Notes: a model not told the origin generated them from the sequence alone. A stretch of DNA of 47,093 nucleotides from Lentilactobacillus diolivorans DSM 14421 (GCF_001434255.1 NZ_AZEY01000101.1:1-47093); one strand, 5' to 3'. Counted from the first letter of the stretch, positions 38,104 to 46,825 are shown. Program-made: numbers and translations.

Positions 38104-40405
38104 TACAACCCCTCGTTCCCAAAATTCGCGATATCGTAACTTAACATTTGATTGGATTTTGGGTCTCATTTTACTTCTGGCAGCCTTTCTTTACGGCTGG
38201 CAAATTTGGAAAGCAGGCTCAGCCAATGCTTTCTATACTGCAGCAATTAAAAGCATGACCGAAAGTTTTAAAAATTTTTGGTATGGCAGCTTTGACCCTG
38301 CAGGCTATATTACTGTTGATAAACCACCCGTTGCACTGTGGTTTATGGCAATCAGTGCGAAAATTTTCGGCGTCCACGGATGGAGCGTTGTTCTCCCCTC
38401 AGTTCTCTTCGGAATTGGATCTGTCTACCTGATATATCGGCTGGTAAAACCATATTTCGGAACAACAGCTGGCCGATTGTCAGCTCTGGCAATGACACTG
38501 ACACCAATTGTTGTCGCAAATTCGCGAACAAATAACATGGATGCTACATTAATTTTCTTCTTGTTACTGGCCTTATTAATGCTCGAAAAAGCAATTACCA
38601 GTCAAAAACTTTTTCAATTGCTCATTAGCTTTGCTTTAATTGGGATCGCTTTTAACGTCAAAATGCTCCAAGCTTTCATGATCTTACCCGCAATGTACCT
38701 ATTTTATTGGTTGGCAGCCAATGAAAAATGGCAACAAAAGCTTAAGAAATTAACATTTGCAACTGTTTCACTGCTCGTCTTTACACTCGCACTGCCACTC
38801 TCAACTGATATGACATCTGCCAGCAAGCGGCCTTATATCGGTGGTTCAGAAACCAACTCCTTAATGGAACTCGCATTTGGCTACAATGGTACCGAGCGGC
38901 TCCTAGGCCAAACAACCGGGACTGGTGGGACGTTTGGCGGCGGTATGAACAGTAAAAACTCAAATAAGAAAGGTGGTATGCCCACCGGCGGCAAGGCCCC
39001 TGGGAATATGAAACAGGGAGCCAAACAGGGACAAGGTACTCCTGGCGGTAAAAAGATGACCAACATGCCAGGTGGTAACACTGGTAAAAAAGGTGGTCCC
39101 GGTAAAATGGGAACTGGTGGTGGCGGTGGTGGTGCCTTTGATATTGGGACGATTGGACCATTTAGATTATTCCAATCGTCACTTGGACCACAAATTAGCT
39201 GGCTATTACCATTTGCTTTAATTGGTTTAATCGGGGCGCTAGCATTCTTCCGCGATAGACGAAAGCGTTGGTATAACCTAACTCATCAACAAAAACAACT
39301 CGTTTTATGGACTGGCTGGTTAGTTCCCGTTTACGGTTTCTTTAGCGTTGCCAGTTTCTTTCATCCCTATTACATGATTATGCTGGCACCACCAATTGCT
39401 GCCCTATTTGGAGTTGGTGTCACTGCATTGACCAGTTTATTTAAGAAAAGTCAGCGGACTGACTGGAAATTCTATTTATTACCACTCGCCATTGTTGCAA
39501 CCGCAGCCCTTCAATCATGGTACGTTTTCAGCTACTATCCATGGTTGACATGGTTAATCTTAGCAGCCGGCTTGATTATTGCCATCACACTGATTGTGGT
39601 CGGGTACCGTTCATTGGCAAAACCACTAACAGTTGCTGGAATCATCACGATTCTTGTTGCCCCAACCTGGTGGTCGCTTACACCAACAATCGCGGCCGAA
39701 TCCGCAATGATTCCAACGGCGGGACCATCGCTACTAACTTCTGGGCAAGGGTCAGGTATGAGTGGCGGTATGGGATCCAGTCAAGTTAATACAAAAATGC
39801 TCAAATACCTTGAAAAACATCAGGGAAACGCCAAATATCTGTTTGCTACAAGTGATTCATCCACCGCAGCGCCTTATATTATTAAGACCGGTAAAGCAGT
39901 CATGGCGATGGGTGGATTCAACGGAACTGATCCGGCAATTACCCTTAAGCAATTTAAACAACTCGTTAAAACAGGCCAGTTAAAGTATTACTATTTATCT
40001 GGTCGATCCGGTAACACCAAAATTGTCAACTGGATTAAGAAACACGCGACTAAGGTCAAAACAAGTCTGTATCAAAGCTCAAGTTCTCAAAATATGCAAC
40101 AGGGGTTTGGCCAGTTCGGCACTACCGGTAAATCAGCCTCTACTTCAAAATCAATGACTTCTCAAAAACCAAGTAAACAAGCCGAATCAAAATTCAATGG
40201 CAAAAAGTCAAATTCCAAAATGCCAACAAAGCCACAGGATGACAAGCAAAAAATGCCAAGTGATGGTAATAAACAGCACAAGCCGAATCAAACAGCCCAG
40301 AAAACAACCGTTAAACATAAGAACAGCCAAAAGCAACCAACCGGTGGTATGGGTGGCATGGGAGCTAGTGGCGTTCTGTATGATCTGACAACTATTTATA
40401 AATAA
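38087..40405 (+). CDS. GT-C glycosyltransferase (YkcB/ArnT-like) with low-complexity inserts
   Basis: Membrane transferase of the dolichyl-phosphate-mannose/ArnT type that moves a sugar from a polyprenyl-phosphate carrier to an extracytoplasmic acceptor. In the 772 residues the first extracellular loop holds DPAGYITVDKPPVALW, and about ten further membrane segments run to residue 530. A Gly/Met/Lys/Asn-rich insert lies at about 280-351, GSGMSGGMGSS near 555, and a Ser/Lys/Gln-rich tail at about 664-755 ending GGMGGMGAS. A soluble domain lies between. AAAGGAGGT precedes the ATG. Middle gene of GtrA-GT-C-GT2; resembles B. subtilis ykcB. Confidence 0.88.
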   Translation: MATNHDTTPRSQNSRYRNLTFDWILGLILLLAAFLYGWQIWKAGSANAFYTAAIKSMTESFKNFWYGSFDPAGYITVDKPPVALWFMAISAKIFGVHGWSVVLPSVLFGIGSVYLIYRLVKPYFGTTAGRLSALAMTLTPIVVANSRTNNMDATLIFFLLLALLMLEKAITSQKLFQLLISFALIGIAFNVKMLQAFMILPAMYLFYWLAANEKWQQKLKKLTFATVSLLVFTLALPLSTDMTSASKRPYIGGSETNSLMELAFGYNGTERLLGQTTGTGGTFGGGMNSKNSNKKGGMPTGGKAPGNMKQGAKQGQGTPGGKKMTNMPGGNTGKKGGPGKMGTGGGGGGAFDIGTIGPFRLFQSSLGPQISWLLPFALIGLIGALAFFRDRRKRWYNLTHQQKQLVLWTGWLVPVYGFFSVASFFHPYYMIMLAPPIAALFGVGVTALTSLFKKSQRTDWKFYLLPLAIVATAALQSWYVFSYYPWLTWLILAAGLIIAITLIVVGYRSLAKPLTVAGIITILVAPTWWSLTPTIAAESAMIPTAGPSLLTSGQGSGMSGGMGSSQVNTKMLKYLEKHQGNAKYLFATSDSSTAAPYIIKTGKAVMAMGGFNGTDPAITLKQFKQLVKTGQLKYYYLSGRSGNTKIVNWIKKHATKVKTSLYQSSSSQNMQQGFGQFGTTGKSASTSKSMTSQKPSKQAESKFNGKKSNSKMPTKPQDDKQKMPSDGNKQHKPNQTAQKTTVKHKNSQKQPTGGMGGMGASGVLYDLTTIYK

Positions 40406-40418
40406 AGGAGGTTTTTTT

Positions 40419-41414
40419 ATGAAAGAAAGCTCAGAACTCATCTCAATTGTCCTGCCTGTTTTTAATGAAGCTGAAGGCATTGAAAATACAATCGATACTC
40501 TGGAAAAGTTTATTACCAATCAACCACAACAATTTGAACTTATTTTCGTGGATGATGGATCAAAAGATAAAAGCGCTGAATTAATCAGCGATGCCTCAGC
40601 GTTCCACAATAATATCAAATTAGTCCAGTTCTCACGAAACTTTGGCCATCAATTAGCAATCACAGCCGGTATCCGCTATACCCGTGGTGAAGCCGTTATC
40701 GTAATGGATGCTGACCTACAGGACCCACCGGCAGTGATCGTTGACATGATCAGCAAATGGCATGAAGGCTTTAACGTTGTCTATGGTAAACGAGTCTCTC
40801 GAGACGGTGAAAGTTGGTTTAAAAAATTGACGGCAGCTGTTTTTTACCGAATTCTGCAGAAAATAACCAGCGTTAATATTCCTCTGGACACGGGAGACTT
40901 TCGCTTAATGGATCGCCAGGTGGTCCGTGAATTACAAAAAATGAACGAACCAGATCCATATGTTCGTGGAATGGTTAGCTGGGTTGGTTTCAAACAGACC
41001 AAGGTTGAATATGAACGTCAAGAACGAATTGCCGGTTATTCTAAGTATCCATTATCAAAGATGATTCGTCTCGCAATGGATGGGGTTACTTCGTTCTCCT
41101 CATTTCCTCTCCAGATGGCAAATTGGCTGGGGTCGGCTTCGATCATCTTTAGCATGGGATACCTGCTTGTCTCACTACTAACAACAATGAACACCGTTCA
41201 TTTCGCTGTCTTCTCACTCTTCTTAATGGTTGGTGTTATCCTATTGTCACTAGGAATGATTGGGGCTTACCTGTACAGAATTTTTGAAGCATCACGTAAT
41301 CGGCCTCTTTACATTGTTTCCAAAACAAGTGGATTTCACCCCTCAAAGAAAACTAATGGTCAATCATCGACGTATTACACGACTACGGTAAGACCAAGAA
41401 CCAATACCTACTAA
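40419..41414 (+). CDS. GT2 polyprenyl-phosphate glycosyltransferase (CsbB/YkcC-like)
   Basis: Transfers a sugar from a nucleotide donor to undecaprenyl phosphate on the cytosolic side. The 331 residues show the GT-A domain SIVLPVFNEAEGIENTID, FVDDGSKDKS and VIMDADLQDPP (DxD-like), TGDFRLMDRQV, and two C-terminal membrane segments (about 230-290). AAAGGAGG precedes the ATG. With GtrA and the GT-C enzyme it completes a three-component system. The sugar cannot be read from sequence. Confidence 0.92.
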   Translation: MKESSELISIVLPVFNEAEGIENTIDTLEKFITNQPQQFELIFVDDGSKDKSAELISDASAFHNNIKLVQFSRNFGHQLAITAGIRYTRGEAVIVMDADLQDPPAVIVDMISKWHEGFNVVYGKRVSRDGESWFKKLTAAVFYRILQKITSVNIPLDTGDFRLMDRQVVRELQKMNEPDPYVRGMVSWVGFKQTKVEYERQERIAGYSKYPLSKMIRLAMDGVTSFSSFPLQMANWLGSASIIFSMGYLLVSLLTTMNTVHFAVFSLFLMVGVILLSLGMIGAYLYRIFEASRNRPLYIVSKTSGFHPSKKTNGQSSTYYTTTVRPRTNTY

Positions 41415-41425
41415 AAGATTAAATA

Positions 41426-41478
41426 AAAAAGCTTTATCATCAGTGCCCTTATTAGGCTATTTGATGATAAAGCTTTTT
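41426..41478 (+). terminator. Terminator of the glycosylation operon
   Basis: Perfect 17-bp arms from AAAAAGCTTTATCATCA, 19-nt loop, T-run on both strands. It may also serve mecA from the other side. Confidence 0.92.
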
Positions 41479-41532
41479 GTCTGATTCTTTGTTAATTAAC
41501 TACAAGTATTCCAGTGGATAATCACAACCGAG

Positions 41533-42204
41533 TTACTTAAAGTAATACCGACTTAATTCCAAGGCACTGTTTTCCATCAAGTGTTCACCATATTCATGTA
41601 ACACATCATCGGTAACAGTTGTCTTTTTCCCGTACTCGTTAGCAATCGCAACCTCATCGCTCACAATCATGTCAACTGGATCGCTGCTGTAGAGAACCAG
41701 TTCCAGGTAATACTTACCCTGATATAGATACAAATCAGATGTGCCATCTTCCAGCCGTAATGCCTTAGCTAGAGAGATAAAATCATCAAATTGATCAAAT
41801 TCGAGAATTATTGTCCGATTAGGCCGTTTGTTTTCATCATCCGTCTTATTATCACTATCACTCATGTGTTTTTTATCACCAGCATGGTCATCAATATATT
41901 TTGATACCCGATCGCGCTTATCATGGCTCTTACTTGAATCAAGCAGCATCTCGTTATCGGACATATCAACATCCTTACTAATGAACAGTTCAAGCCCATT
42001 TTGATTTGGCAGAACTTGGAAAGTGACGGCATCGTTATTCTGAAATTGATGATCTTTATCAACTTCTTCAAGAATACTATAGAAGAAGCTTTCGATTTGT
42101 TTGTGGTTTCCTAACAAATCAAGGACTGTAATCCCACGTTTATCAAGATCGTCGTTGCCAATTAATACACGAATTGTATTTTCGTTGATCCGTTCCATTT
42201 CCAT
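41533..42204 (-). CDS. mecA: ClpC adaptor protein MecA
   Basis: Adaptor that delivers substrates (for example ComK in Bacillus) to ClpCP. The 223 residues have the N-terminal substrate-binding domain (MERINENTIRVLIGNDDLDKRG), an acidic/charged linker (about 75-120) and the C-terminal ClpC-binding domain (TIILEFDQFDDFISLAKAL). The ATG at 42204 follows GGGGTGG by six bases. Position between spx and coiA-pepF is ancestral in lactobacilli, but here other genes lie between mecA and coiA. Confidence 0.94.
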   Translation of the reverse strand: MEMERINENTIRVLIGNDDLDKRGITVLDLLGNHKQIESFFYSILEEVDKDHQFQNNDAVTFQVLPNQNGLELFISKDVDMSDNEMLLDSSKSHDKRDRVSKYIDDHAGDKKHMSDSDNKTDDENKRPNRTIILEFDQFDDFISLAKALRLEDGTSDLYLYQGKYYLELVLYSSDPVDMIVSDEVAIANEYGKKTTVTDDVLHEYGEHLMENSALELSRYYFK

Positions 42205-42247
42205 ATTTAGCCACCCCTTTCAATATCTGAGGGTCATTAATACTAAC

Positions 42248-42256
42248 ATTGTAACA
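42248..42256 (-). promoter_or_regulatory. Extended -10 promoter of mecA
   Basis: TGTTACAAT on the minus strand is an extended -10 element; TTTACT about 16 nt further upstream is a moderate -35. It lies about 45 nt before the mecA start. Confidence 0.45.
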
Positions 42257-42319
42257 TGAATATTGTCCAAGTAAATAATACGGCTAAAAATGGTGATTAA
42301 CAAGTAATTAAACACATTG

Positions 42320-42718
42320 TTATTGAACGTTTCGAATCATCCGCTCAAGATCGCTCTTTCGAACCTTCCTTGGTAAGAAGCAACGAATTTCATCATCATT
42401 GAAGCCTATTTGAAGCCGGTTATGATCAATCATAATTGGCCGTCGAATCATTTCAGGATGTGCAGCAAGTAATGTTAATAAGTCACCAATCGTTAATGAA
42501 TTAATCTTATCCTTGTATTGATCATAAACGTATGAGCGGGTGGAAATCAAGCCATCCGTCCCGGTTTCCGATAACATTAAGATTTGCTTTAATTCATCTC
42601 GCGTTAACGGGTTGGCAAACATATTTCGTTCCTTAAATTCAATGCCATGTTCAACGAGCCATTTTTTGGCTTTTCGGCAAGAAGTGCAACTTGGGGTTGT
42701 TAAGAATTGAATTGTCAT
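42320..42718 (-). CDS. spx: Redox-sensing transcription regulator Spx
   Basis: ArsC-fold protein that binds the RNA polymerase alpha C-terminal domain and controls thiol-stress genes. The 132 residues begin MTIQFLTTPSCTSCRKAKKW with the CxxC redox switch (CTSC). They include the RPIMID and LQIGFNDDEIRCFLPR regions typical of Spx, not arsenate reductase. The ATG at 42718 follows AGGAGG by nine bases; the in-frame ATG three codons earlier abuts it. A PerR-like box overlaps its promoter. Confidence 0.95.
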   Translation of the reverse strand: MTIQFLTTPSCTSCRKAKKWLVEHGIEFKERNMFANPLTRDELKQILMLSETGTDGLISTRSYVYDQYKDKINSLTIGDLLTLLAAHPEMIRRPIMIDHNRLQIGFNDDEIRCFLPRKVRKSDLERMIRNVQ

Positions 42719-42754
42719 GATTTTCATCCTCCTAGTAATTTAGCTTGTAACCAA

Positions 42755-42785
42755 ATTATAAAGGATTAACTTATAAAAATCATAA
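42755..42785 (-). promoter_or_regulatory. spx promoter with PerR-like box
   Basis: The -10 TATAAT (42760-42755) and a weak -35 ATGATT (42783-42778) are 17 nt apart. TTATAAAAATCATAA (42771-42785) matches the Bacillus PerR consensus TTATAATnATTATAA at 12 of 14 positions and covers the -35. Overlapping AAACTTA/TAAGTTT arms extend to about 42801. Confidence 0.5.
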
Positions 42786-42837
42786 GTTTCACAGAATAAA
42801 CTTACAAATAACAAACTTTCATCAAAATTAACCGTTT

Positions 42838-43578
42838 TTATACCTCAATTGTTAAGTGACGGCTAGCAACTGTCACCGGGATCTGAACACCAGCCGACTT
42901 TTCAACTTCTGCGCGCAATTGATTGTAATCACCGTTAGCTGGTAAATGAGTGATCAATAACTGTTTGGCTGCAGAATCTTTTGCGAGTTTACCGGATTCC
43001 GTTGAGGTCATATGCCATTTTTGACCAGTTTTGTCAGCAAAAAAGTTGGTATCGGTCATTAACAAATCAGCTCTTTTTGCAAAGGCTGTCAGCTCAGAAA
43101 AATAAGCTGTATCGGCAGTAAAAACCAGAACTTTCTTTGTCAGCTTTTCCACGATCCGCAATGCAAATGCAGCAACAGGATGATGAGTTTTAAAAAAGGT
43201 GATGGAAAATGGTCCCAGATCAAGTGTTTCCTTAGGATCATAAGCAATCCCTTTCGTTGAATTTGGCCAGCTAAGGCCAGCAAAATTCTCCTGATCAAGC
43301 TGATGCCCATAAATCGGCAACACCGCTTCAGCATAACGTTTTTCATGAAGCTGCCAATAATATTGCAAAACACCAACGTCGGCCGTGTGATCATGATGGT
43401 AGTGGGTTAGAATTACTGCGTTCAGTTTCAAAGGATCGCTAACCTCCTCCAAACTTAGCAAAGCTGCACTTCCGCAATCAATCAGAAGTTTGAAATCTCC
43501 TGATTCTAGCAAATAGCTACTGGTCCCGTTACCATTTGCGGGATATCCGCCCAAAAAACCTAACACTGTTAATTTCAA
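42838..43578 (-). CDS. MBL-fold metallohydrolase
   Basis: Metallo-beta-lactamase-fold hydrolase of the RNase Z/YhfI type. The 246 residues start MKLTVLGFLGGYPANGNGTSSY and contain the metal motif LTHYHHDHTADVG near residue 60, HPVAAFALRI, TADTAYF and a final LITHLPANGDY. The start is TTG at 43578, after AAGGAGATGC; the longer frame upstream has no ribosome site and crosses the divergent promoter region. The substrate is unknown: phosphodiester or lactone hydrolysis is possible. Confidence 0.85.
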   Translation of the reverse strand: MKLTVLGFLGGYPANGNGTSSYLLESGDFKLLIDCGSAALLSLEEVSDPLKLNAVILTHYHHDHTADVGVLQYYWQLHEKRYAEAVLPIYGHQLDQENFAGLSWPNSTKGIAYDPKETLDLGPFSITFFKTHHPVAAFALRIVEKLTKKVLVFTADTAYFSELTAFAKRADLLMTDTNFFADKTGQKWHMTSTESGKLAKDSAAKQLLITHLPANGDYNQLRAEVEKSAGVQIPVTVASRHLTIEV

Positions 43579-43635
43579 AAAAGCATCTCCTTGATAATGA
43601 GTTAAGTGATTTATAAAACGATCTCTTATATTTGC

Positions 43636-43664
43636 TAGTATAGGTGTCACATTATCAAAAGTAA
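43636..43664 (-). promoter_or_regulatory. Promoter of the MBL-fold gene
   Basis: TTTACT, 17-nt spacer, TATACT on the minus strand, about 60-85 nt upstream of the TTG start. Confidence 0.45.
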
Positions 43665-43668
43665 ATGT

Positions 43669-43697
43669 TTGGTGAATGGCATGAAAGAAAGTATAAT
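43669..43697 (+). promoter_or_regulatory. Promoter of the ABM-like gene
   Basis: TTGGTG (43669-43674), 17-nt spacer, TATAAT (43692-43697), about 28 nt before the GTG start. Confidence 0.6.
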
Positions 43698-43724
43698 TAA
43701 AGTGAGTCTAGGAGGTGGATCATC

Positions 43725-44228
43725 GTGAAACAACAGATTGCAATTACTTTTGGAAATGAGCAAATATTATCAACAATTAGAGACAAATATCCAGATCGGC
43801 ATTTAGTTATTTACCAAGCTTTGAATCAGCAGGGAAAAATGATGATGTTAGATTATTCTGGCAAAGAATCAATTTTTAAATCACCAGTTTATTATGATAT
43901 CTTAGGACACACTGGCACTGATAAATGGGAAGGCTTTATTAGTTTTTCTACATTAGATTTAAACTTTGATCAGCAAAAAGTGTTTGATGCCCGGCTAAAT
44001 AAGCTGATGAGTGATGGATTACCAATTGGGATGCATTCGATCTATTCGTTAAACTACCATAAAGATATTAATCAACGAGTGATTCTAGGAACATGGGATT
44101 CCTATTCCAACTTTGAAATTTGGAAGAATAGCTCACATGAATTTATTCCTAAAGAATATCGAGATTCACCAAGTTTTTACTCACACGAAGCTTACTACAC
44201 GCCCGCTGAGAAAAAAGAAGCAGAATAA
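43725..44228 (+). CDS. ABM-superfamily (TRAP/HmoB-like) protein
   Basis: A 167-residue soluble protein. The C-terminal half (about 75-150) has the antibiotic-biosynthesis-monooxygenase pattern, with GTWDSYSNFEIWKNSSHEF resembling heme-degrading HmoB/IsdG-like proteins. The middle, with FKSPVYYDILG, recalls staphylococcal TRAP, a protein of the same length. No key heme ligand can be assigned confidently, so activity is uncertain. The start is GTG, six bases after AGGAGGTGG. It is monocistronic, with a good promoter and terminator. Confidence 0.7.
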   Translation: MKQQIAITFGNEQILSTIRDKYPDRHLVIYQALNQQGKMMMLDYSGKESIFKSPVYYDILGHTGTDKWEGFISFSTLDLNFDQQKVFDARLNKLMSDGLPIGMHSIYSLNYHKDINQRVILGTWDSYSNFEIWKNSSHEFIPKEYRDSPSFYSHEAYYTPAEKKEAE

Positions 44229-44236
44229 TTGGTTAC

Positions 44237-44303
44237 AAATAAGTGTCACTTGGATAACCCGATTACGTTACTGTAATCCTTATCCGAGTGACACTTATTT
44301 TTT
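44237..44303 (+). terminator. Terminator of the ABM-like gene
   Basis: Arms AAATAAGTGTCACT and AGTGACACTTATTT, continued by GGATAA/TTATCC, then six Ts. Confidence 0.9.
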
Positions 44304-44427
44304 AACCAATCAATTTTATAAACATTCAACTCAATGAAAATATCGCTGACTGATAACCAATGTACGCAATGGTTGTTCTATTTTTACCATCTGGATGAAT
44401 ACTCACGATCAACAACTGAATTCATTT

Positions 44428-46602
44428 TTACACCTTTAAAGTTAATGCATTCACAGAAACAACAACGGTACTTAATGACATCAACACAGCCCCAACCATT
44501 GGACTCAGCATAATGCCAACTGGCGCCAAAATACCTGCAGCCAATGGAATTGCCACAATATTGTATCCGGCCCCCCACCAAAGATTCTGCTTCATCTTGG
44601 TTGCTGTTTTTTGTGCCAGACCGAACAGATCAATCACGTTCTTCGGATCGCTTCTAACTAAAACAATATCTGCGGAATCAATTGCTACGTCAGTTCCAGC
44701 ACCAATTGCCACCCCAACGTCTGCCCGGCTTAAGCTTGGGGCATCGTTCACGCCATCGCCAATAAACATTGTCTGGCCTTTTTGTTGATATTCGGCGACA
44801 ATTTTTTGCTTATTCTCCGGTAGTAATTCAAATCGATAATTCTGGATACCAAGTTGATCGGCAACACTCTTAGCAATCGCGCGGTTGTCACCAGTCAACA
44901 TGACTGGTTGAATACCACGTTGCTTTAAGAACGTTACCATTTTTTTCGAATTAGCTTTAATTTCATCGCCCTCACCAATGGCACCAATCACTCGCTGACG
45001 AGTTAGTAGAAAACTAATAGAGTTATTTTTATCCGCGATCAACTTTTCAAACTTAGCTTCGTCAAAGTCGATATGATGAGTTTCAAAGTATTTAACCGAA
45101 ACCAACTGATACTGCTCACCATCAACATCACCGGTAACACCAAATCCAGGGATCTGTTGGACATTTGTTGCTTCGCTGATTTTAATTTTCTTTGTTGAAA
45201 TAGCGTCCATCACCCCTTTTGCAAGTGGATGACTTGAAGTTTCCTCAAGACTACCAGCAAGTGACAATATTTGATCATCACTATATTTAGGATCATAACT
45301 ACGATAAATATTAAGTTTAAAATTACCTTCAGTTAACGTCCCCGTCTTATCCATTAGAACAAATTTCACCTTGTTAGTATGTTCGAGTGCATTCGAATCA
45401 CGGATCAGCAGTCCATTCTTAGCTGCCAAAGCTGTCGATCGTGAAACAACCAGTGGAATCGCTAACCCGAGTGCATGGGGGCAGGCGATGATGAGAACTG
45501 TAACGGCAATTGGCAACGCAACATTAACACCACTGATCCCCATCCAGACTACCAAACCAATGATGGCCCCGGCCAAAGCTGCATAAAAGAGATAACCTGC
45601 AACCTTATCCGCAAGCGTTTGGGTATGCGACTTATCGTTAGAGGCATTCATTACCAGATTCATAACCTTGTTCAAGTAGCTATCGTTACCCACCTTATCA
45701 ACTTTGAATTCAAATGTGCCATCGTTATTGATTGACCCGCCAATCACCTCATCATTGACCCCTTTTGAAATGAGTTTAGATTCTCCAGTTACAAGTGATT
45801 CATTAACGGTTGTAGAACCAGTCGTTAATTTCCCATCTGCTGGAATTTTTTCACCCGCTTGGACCTGAACAACATCACCAATCTTTAACTCAGCAACGTC
45901 AATTTCAACGGGTTCTCCATGACGAATAACTTTTGCCTTTGAAGGCAGCAGCTTTGCTAAAGAGTCAACCGCTGAACCAGCACTATCAACTGATTTCATT
46001 TCAATAATGTGGCCAAGCAGCATAATATCAATTAATGTTGAAAGCTCCCAGAAAAACTCATCAACCATTGGCGTAGTATGGAAAATATTATTTGCGATAA
46101 CGGAGTACATGCTGTAAAAATAAGCAACCGTAATTCCTAAAGTAATTAGCGACATCATGCCTGGTTGTTTCATTTGAACTTCCATTTTGGCCCCTGAAAA
46201 GAATGGTTTACCACCATAAAAATAAAGAATGGAACCAATGATAACCAACAATAACGGTGACCAACTAAAATGAATATTAAAGCCACCCATGCCAGCCATT
46301 GGAGATAATAAGACAACTGGAATCGTCAAAATAATTGAAATCCATAAACGACGGTTTAGATCCGCCATGTCCATCATCATGTGATGACCCGACATTCCAT
46401 CATGGGAGTTATTCGTCACATTCATATTGGGCATATCATGATTCATGTGGTCATCAGGCTTTTGCATGGCTGAATCCAGCATATTTGGGCTTTTTTCATG
46501 CTCAGTTTCTTCATGACTGTGAGCCATCTTATCTGTCATATGCATATTTCTATTTTCAGAATCCAGATGTTCCATATTCATTGATTCATTTTTCTTTGTC
46601 AT
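44428..46602 (-). CDS. copB: Copper-exporting P-type ATPase CopB
   Basis: P1B-type ATPase that exports copper across the membrane. The 724 residues start with a His/Met/Asp-rich cytosolic segment (about 1-80, with HH and HMMM clusters) in place of CxxC metal-binding domains, as in CopB. Motifs: ATP-binding SSHPLAKG, phosphorylation DKTGTLTEG, intramembrane IIACPHALG (CPH, not CPC) and GDGVNDAPSLS. About eight membrane segments. The ATG follows GGGAG by seven bases. It has no copY, copA or copZ in the window but a cop box about 200 nt upstream. Confidence 0.93.
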   Translation of the reverse strand: MTKKNESMNMEHLDSENRNMHMTDKMAHSHEETEHEKSPNMLDSAMQKPDDHMNHDMPNMNVTNNSHDGMSGHHMMMDMADLNRRLWISIILTIPVVLLSPMAGMGGFNIHFSWSPLLLVIIGSILYFYGGKPFFSGAKMEVQMKQPGMMSLITLGITVAYFYSMYSVIANNIFHTTPMVDEFFWELSTLIDIMLLGHIIEMKSVDSAGSAVDSLAKLLPSKAKVIRHGEPVEIDVAELKIGDVVQVQAGEKIPADGKLTTGSTTVNESLVTGESKLISKGVNDEVIGGSINNDGTFEFKVDKVGNDSYLNKVMNLVMNASNDKSHTQTLADKVAGYLFYAALAGAIIGLVVWMGISGVNVALPIAVTVLIIACPHALGLAIPLVVSRSTALAAKNGLLIRDSNALEHTNKVKFVLMDKTGTLTEGNFKLNIYRSYDPKYSDDQILSLAGSLEETSSHPLAKGVMDAISTKKIKISEATNVQQIPGFGVTGDVDGEQYQLVSVKYFETHHIDFDEAKFEKLIADKNNSISFLLTRQRVIGAIGEGDEIKANSKKMVTFLKQRGIQPVMLTGDNRAIAKSVADQLGIQNYRFELLPENKQKIVAEYQQKGQTMFIGDGVNDAPSLSRADVGVAIGAGTDVAIDSADIVLVRSDPKNVIDLFGLAQKTATKMKQNLWWGAGYNIVAIPLAAGILAPVGIMLSPMVGAVLMSLSTVVVSVNALTLKV

Positions 46603-46635
46603 TTAATCACTCCCTAGTGATTTAGTCTCAAACTT

Positions 46636-46661
46636 AAGGTGAAAATGTTATCATCACCTTT
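46636..46661. repeat. Inverted repeat in the copB leader
   Basis: AGGTGA and TCACCT arms, about 14-nt loop, 35-60 nt before the copB start; may form a leader hairpin. The rest of 46662-46800 has no gene and no further clear signal. Confidence 0.35.
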
Positions 46662-46803
46662 TGCTACGAGTTGACGCAGGCGTTAACTTTTTCTCAGATA
46701 CACCAATCACTTTGAATCACTAACAATCCCCTTTCAATTATCTATCGAAAAATCATAACCCCTTTTGACTCGTTTTTCCTAACAATGAGTCTTACCGTTC
46801 GAC

Positions 46804-46813
46804 TACAATTGTA
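46804..46813 (-). promoter_or_regulatory. Cop box (CopY/CopR operator)
   Basis: TACAATTGTA is a perfect match to the TACAnnTGTA consensus bound by CopY-type copper repressors. It is about 200 nt upstream of copB and directly downstream of the tRNA terminator. Confidence 0.75.
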
Positions 46814-46825
46814 AACGTTAAGTGC

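Noticed and set aside
38881-39081. Proline-rich antisense open frame
   Set aside because: It is the complement of the Gly-rich repeat in the GT-C gene, an expected by-product of that composition.
38932-39140. Possible CRISPR-like or tandem DNA repeat in the GT-C gene
   Set aside because: The similarity is at amino acid level (Gly-Gly-Met/Lys); there is no regular repeat-spacer pattern.
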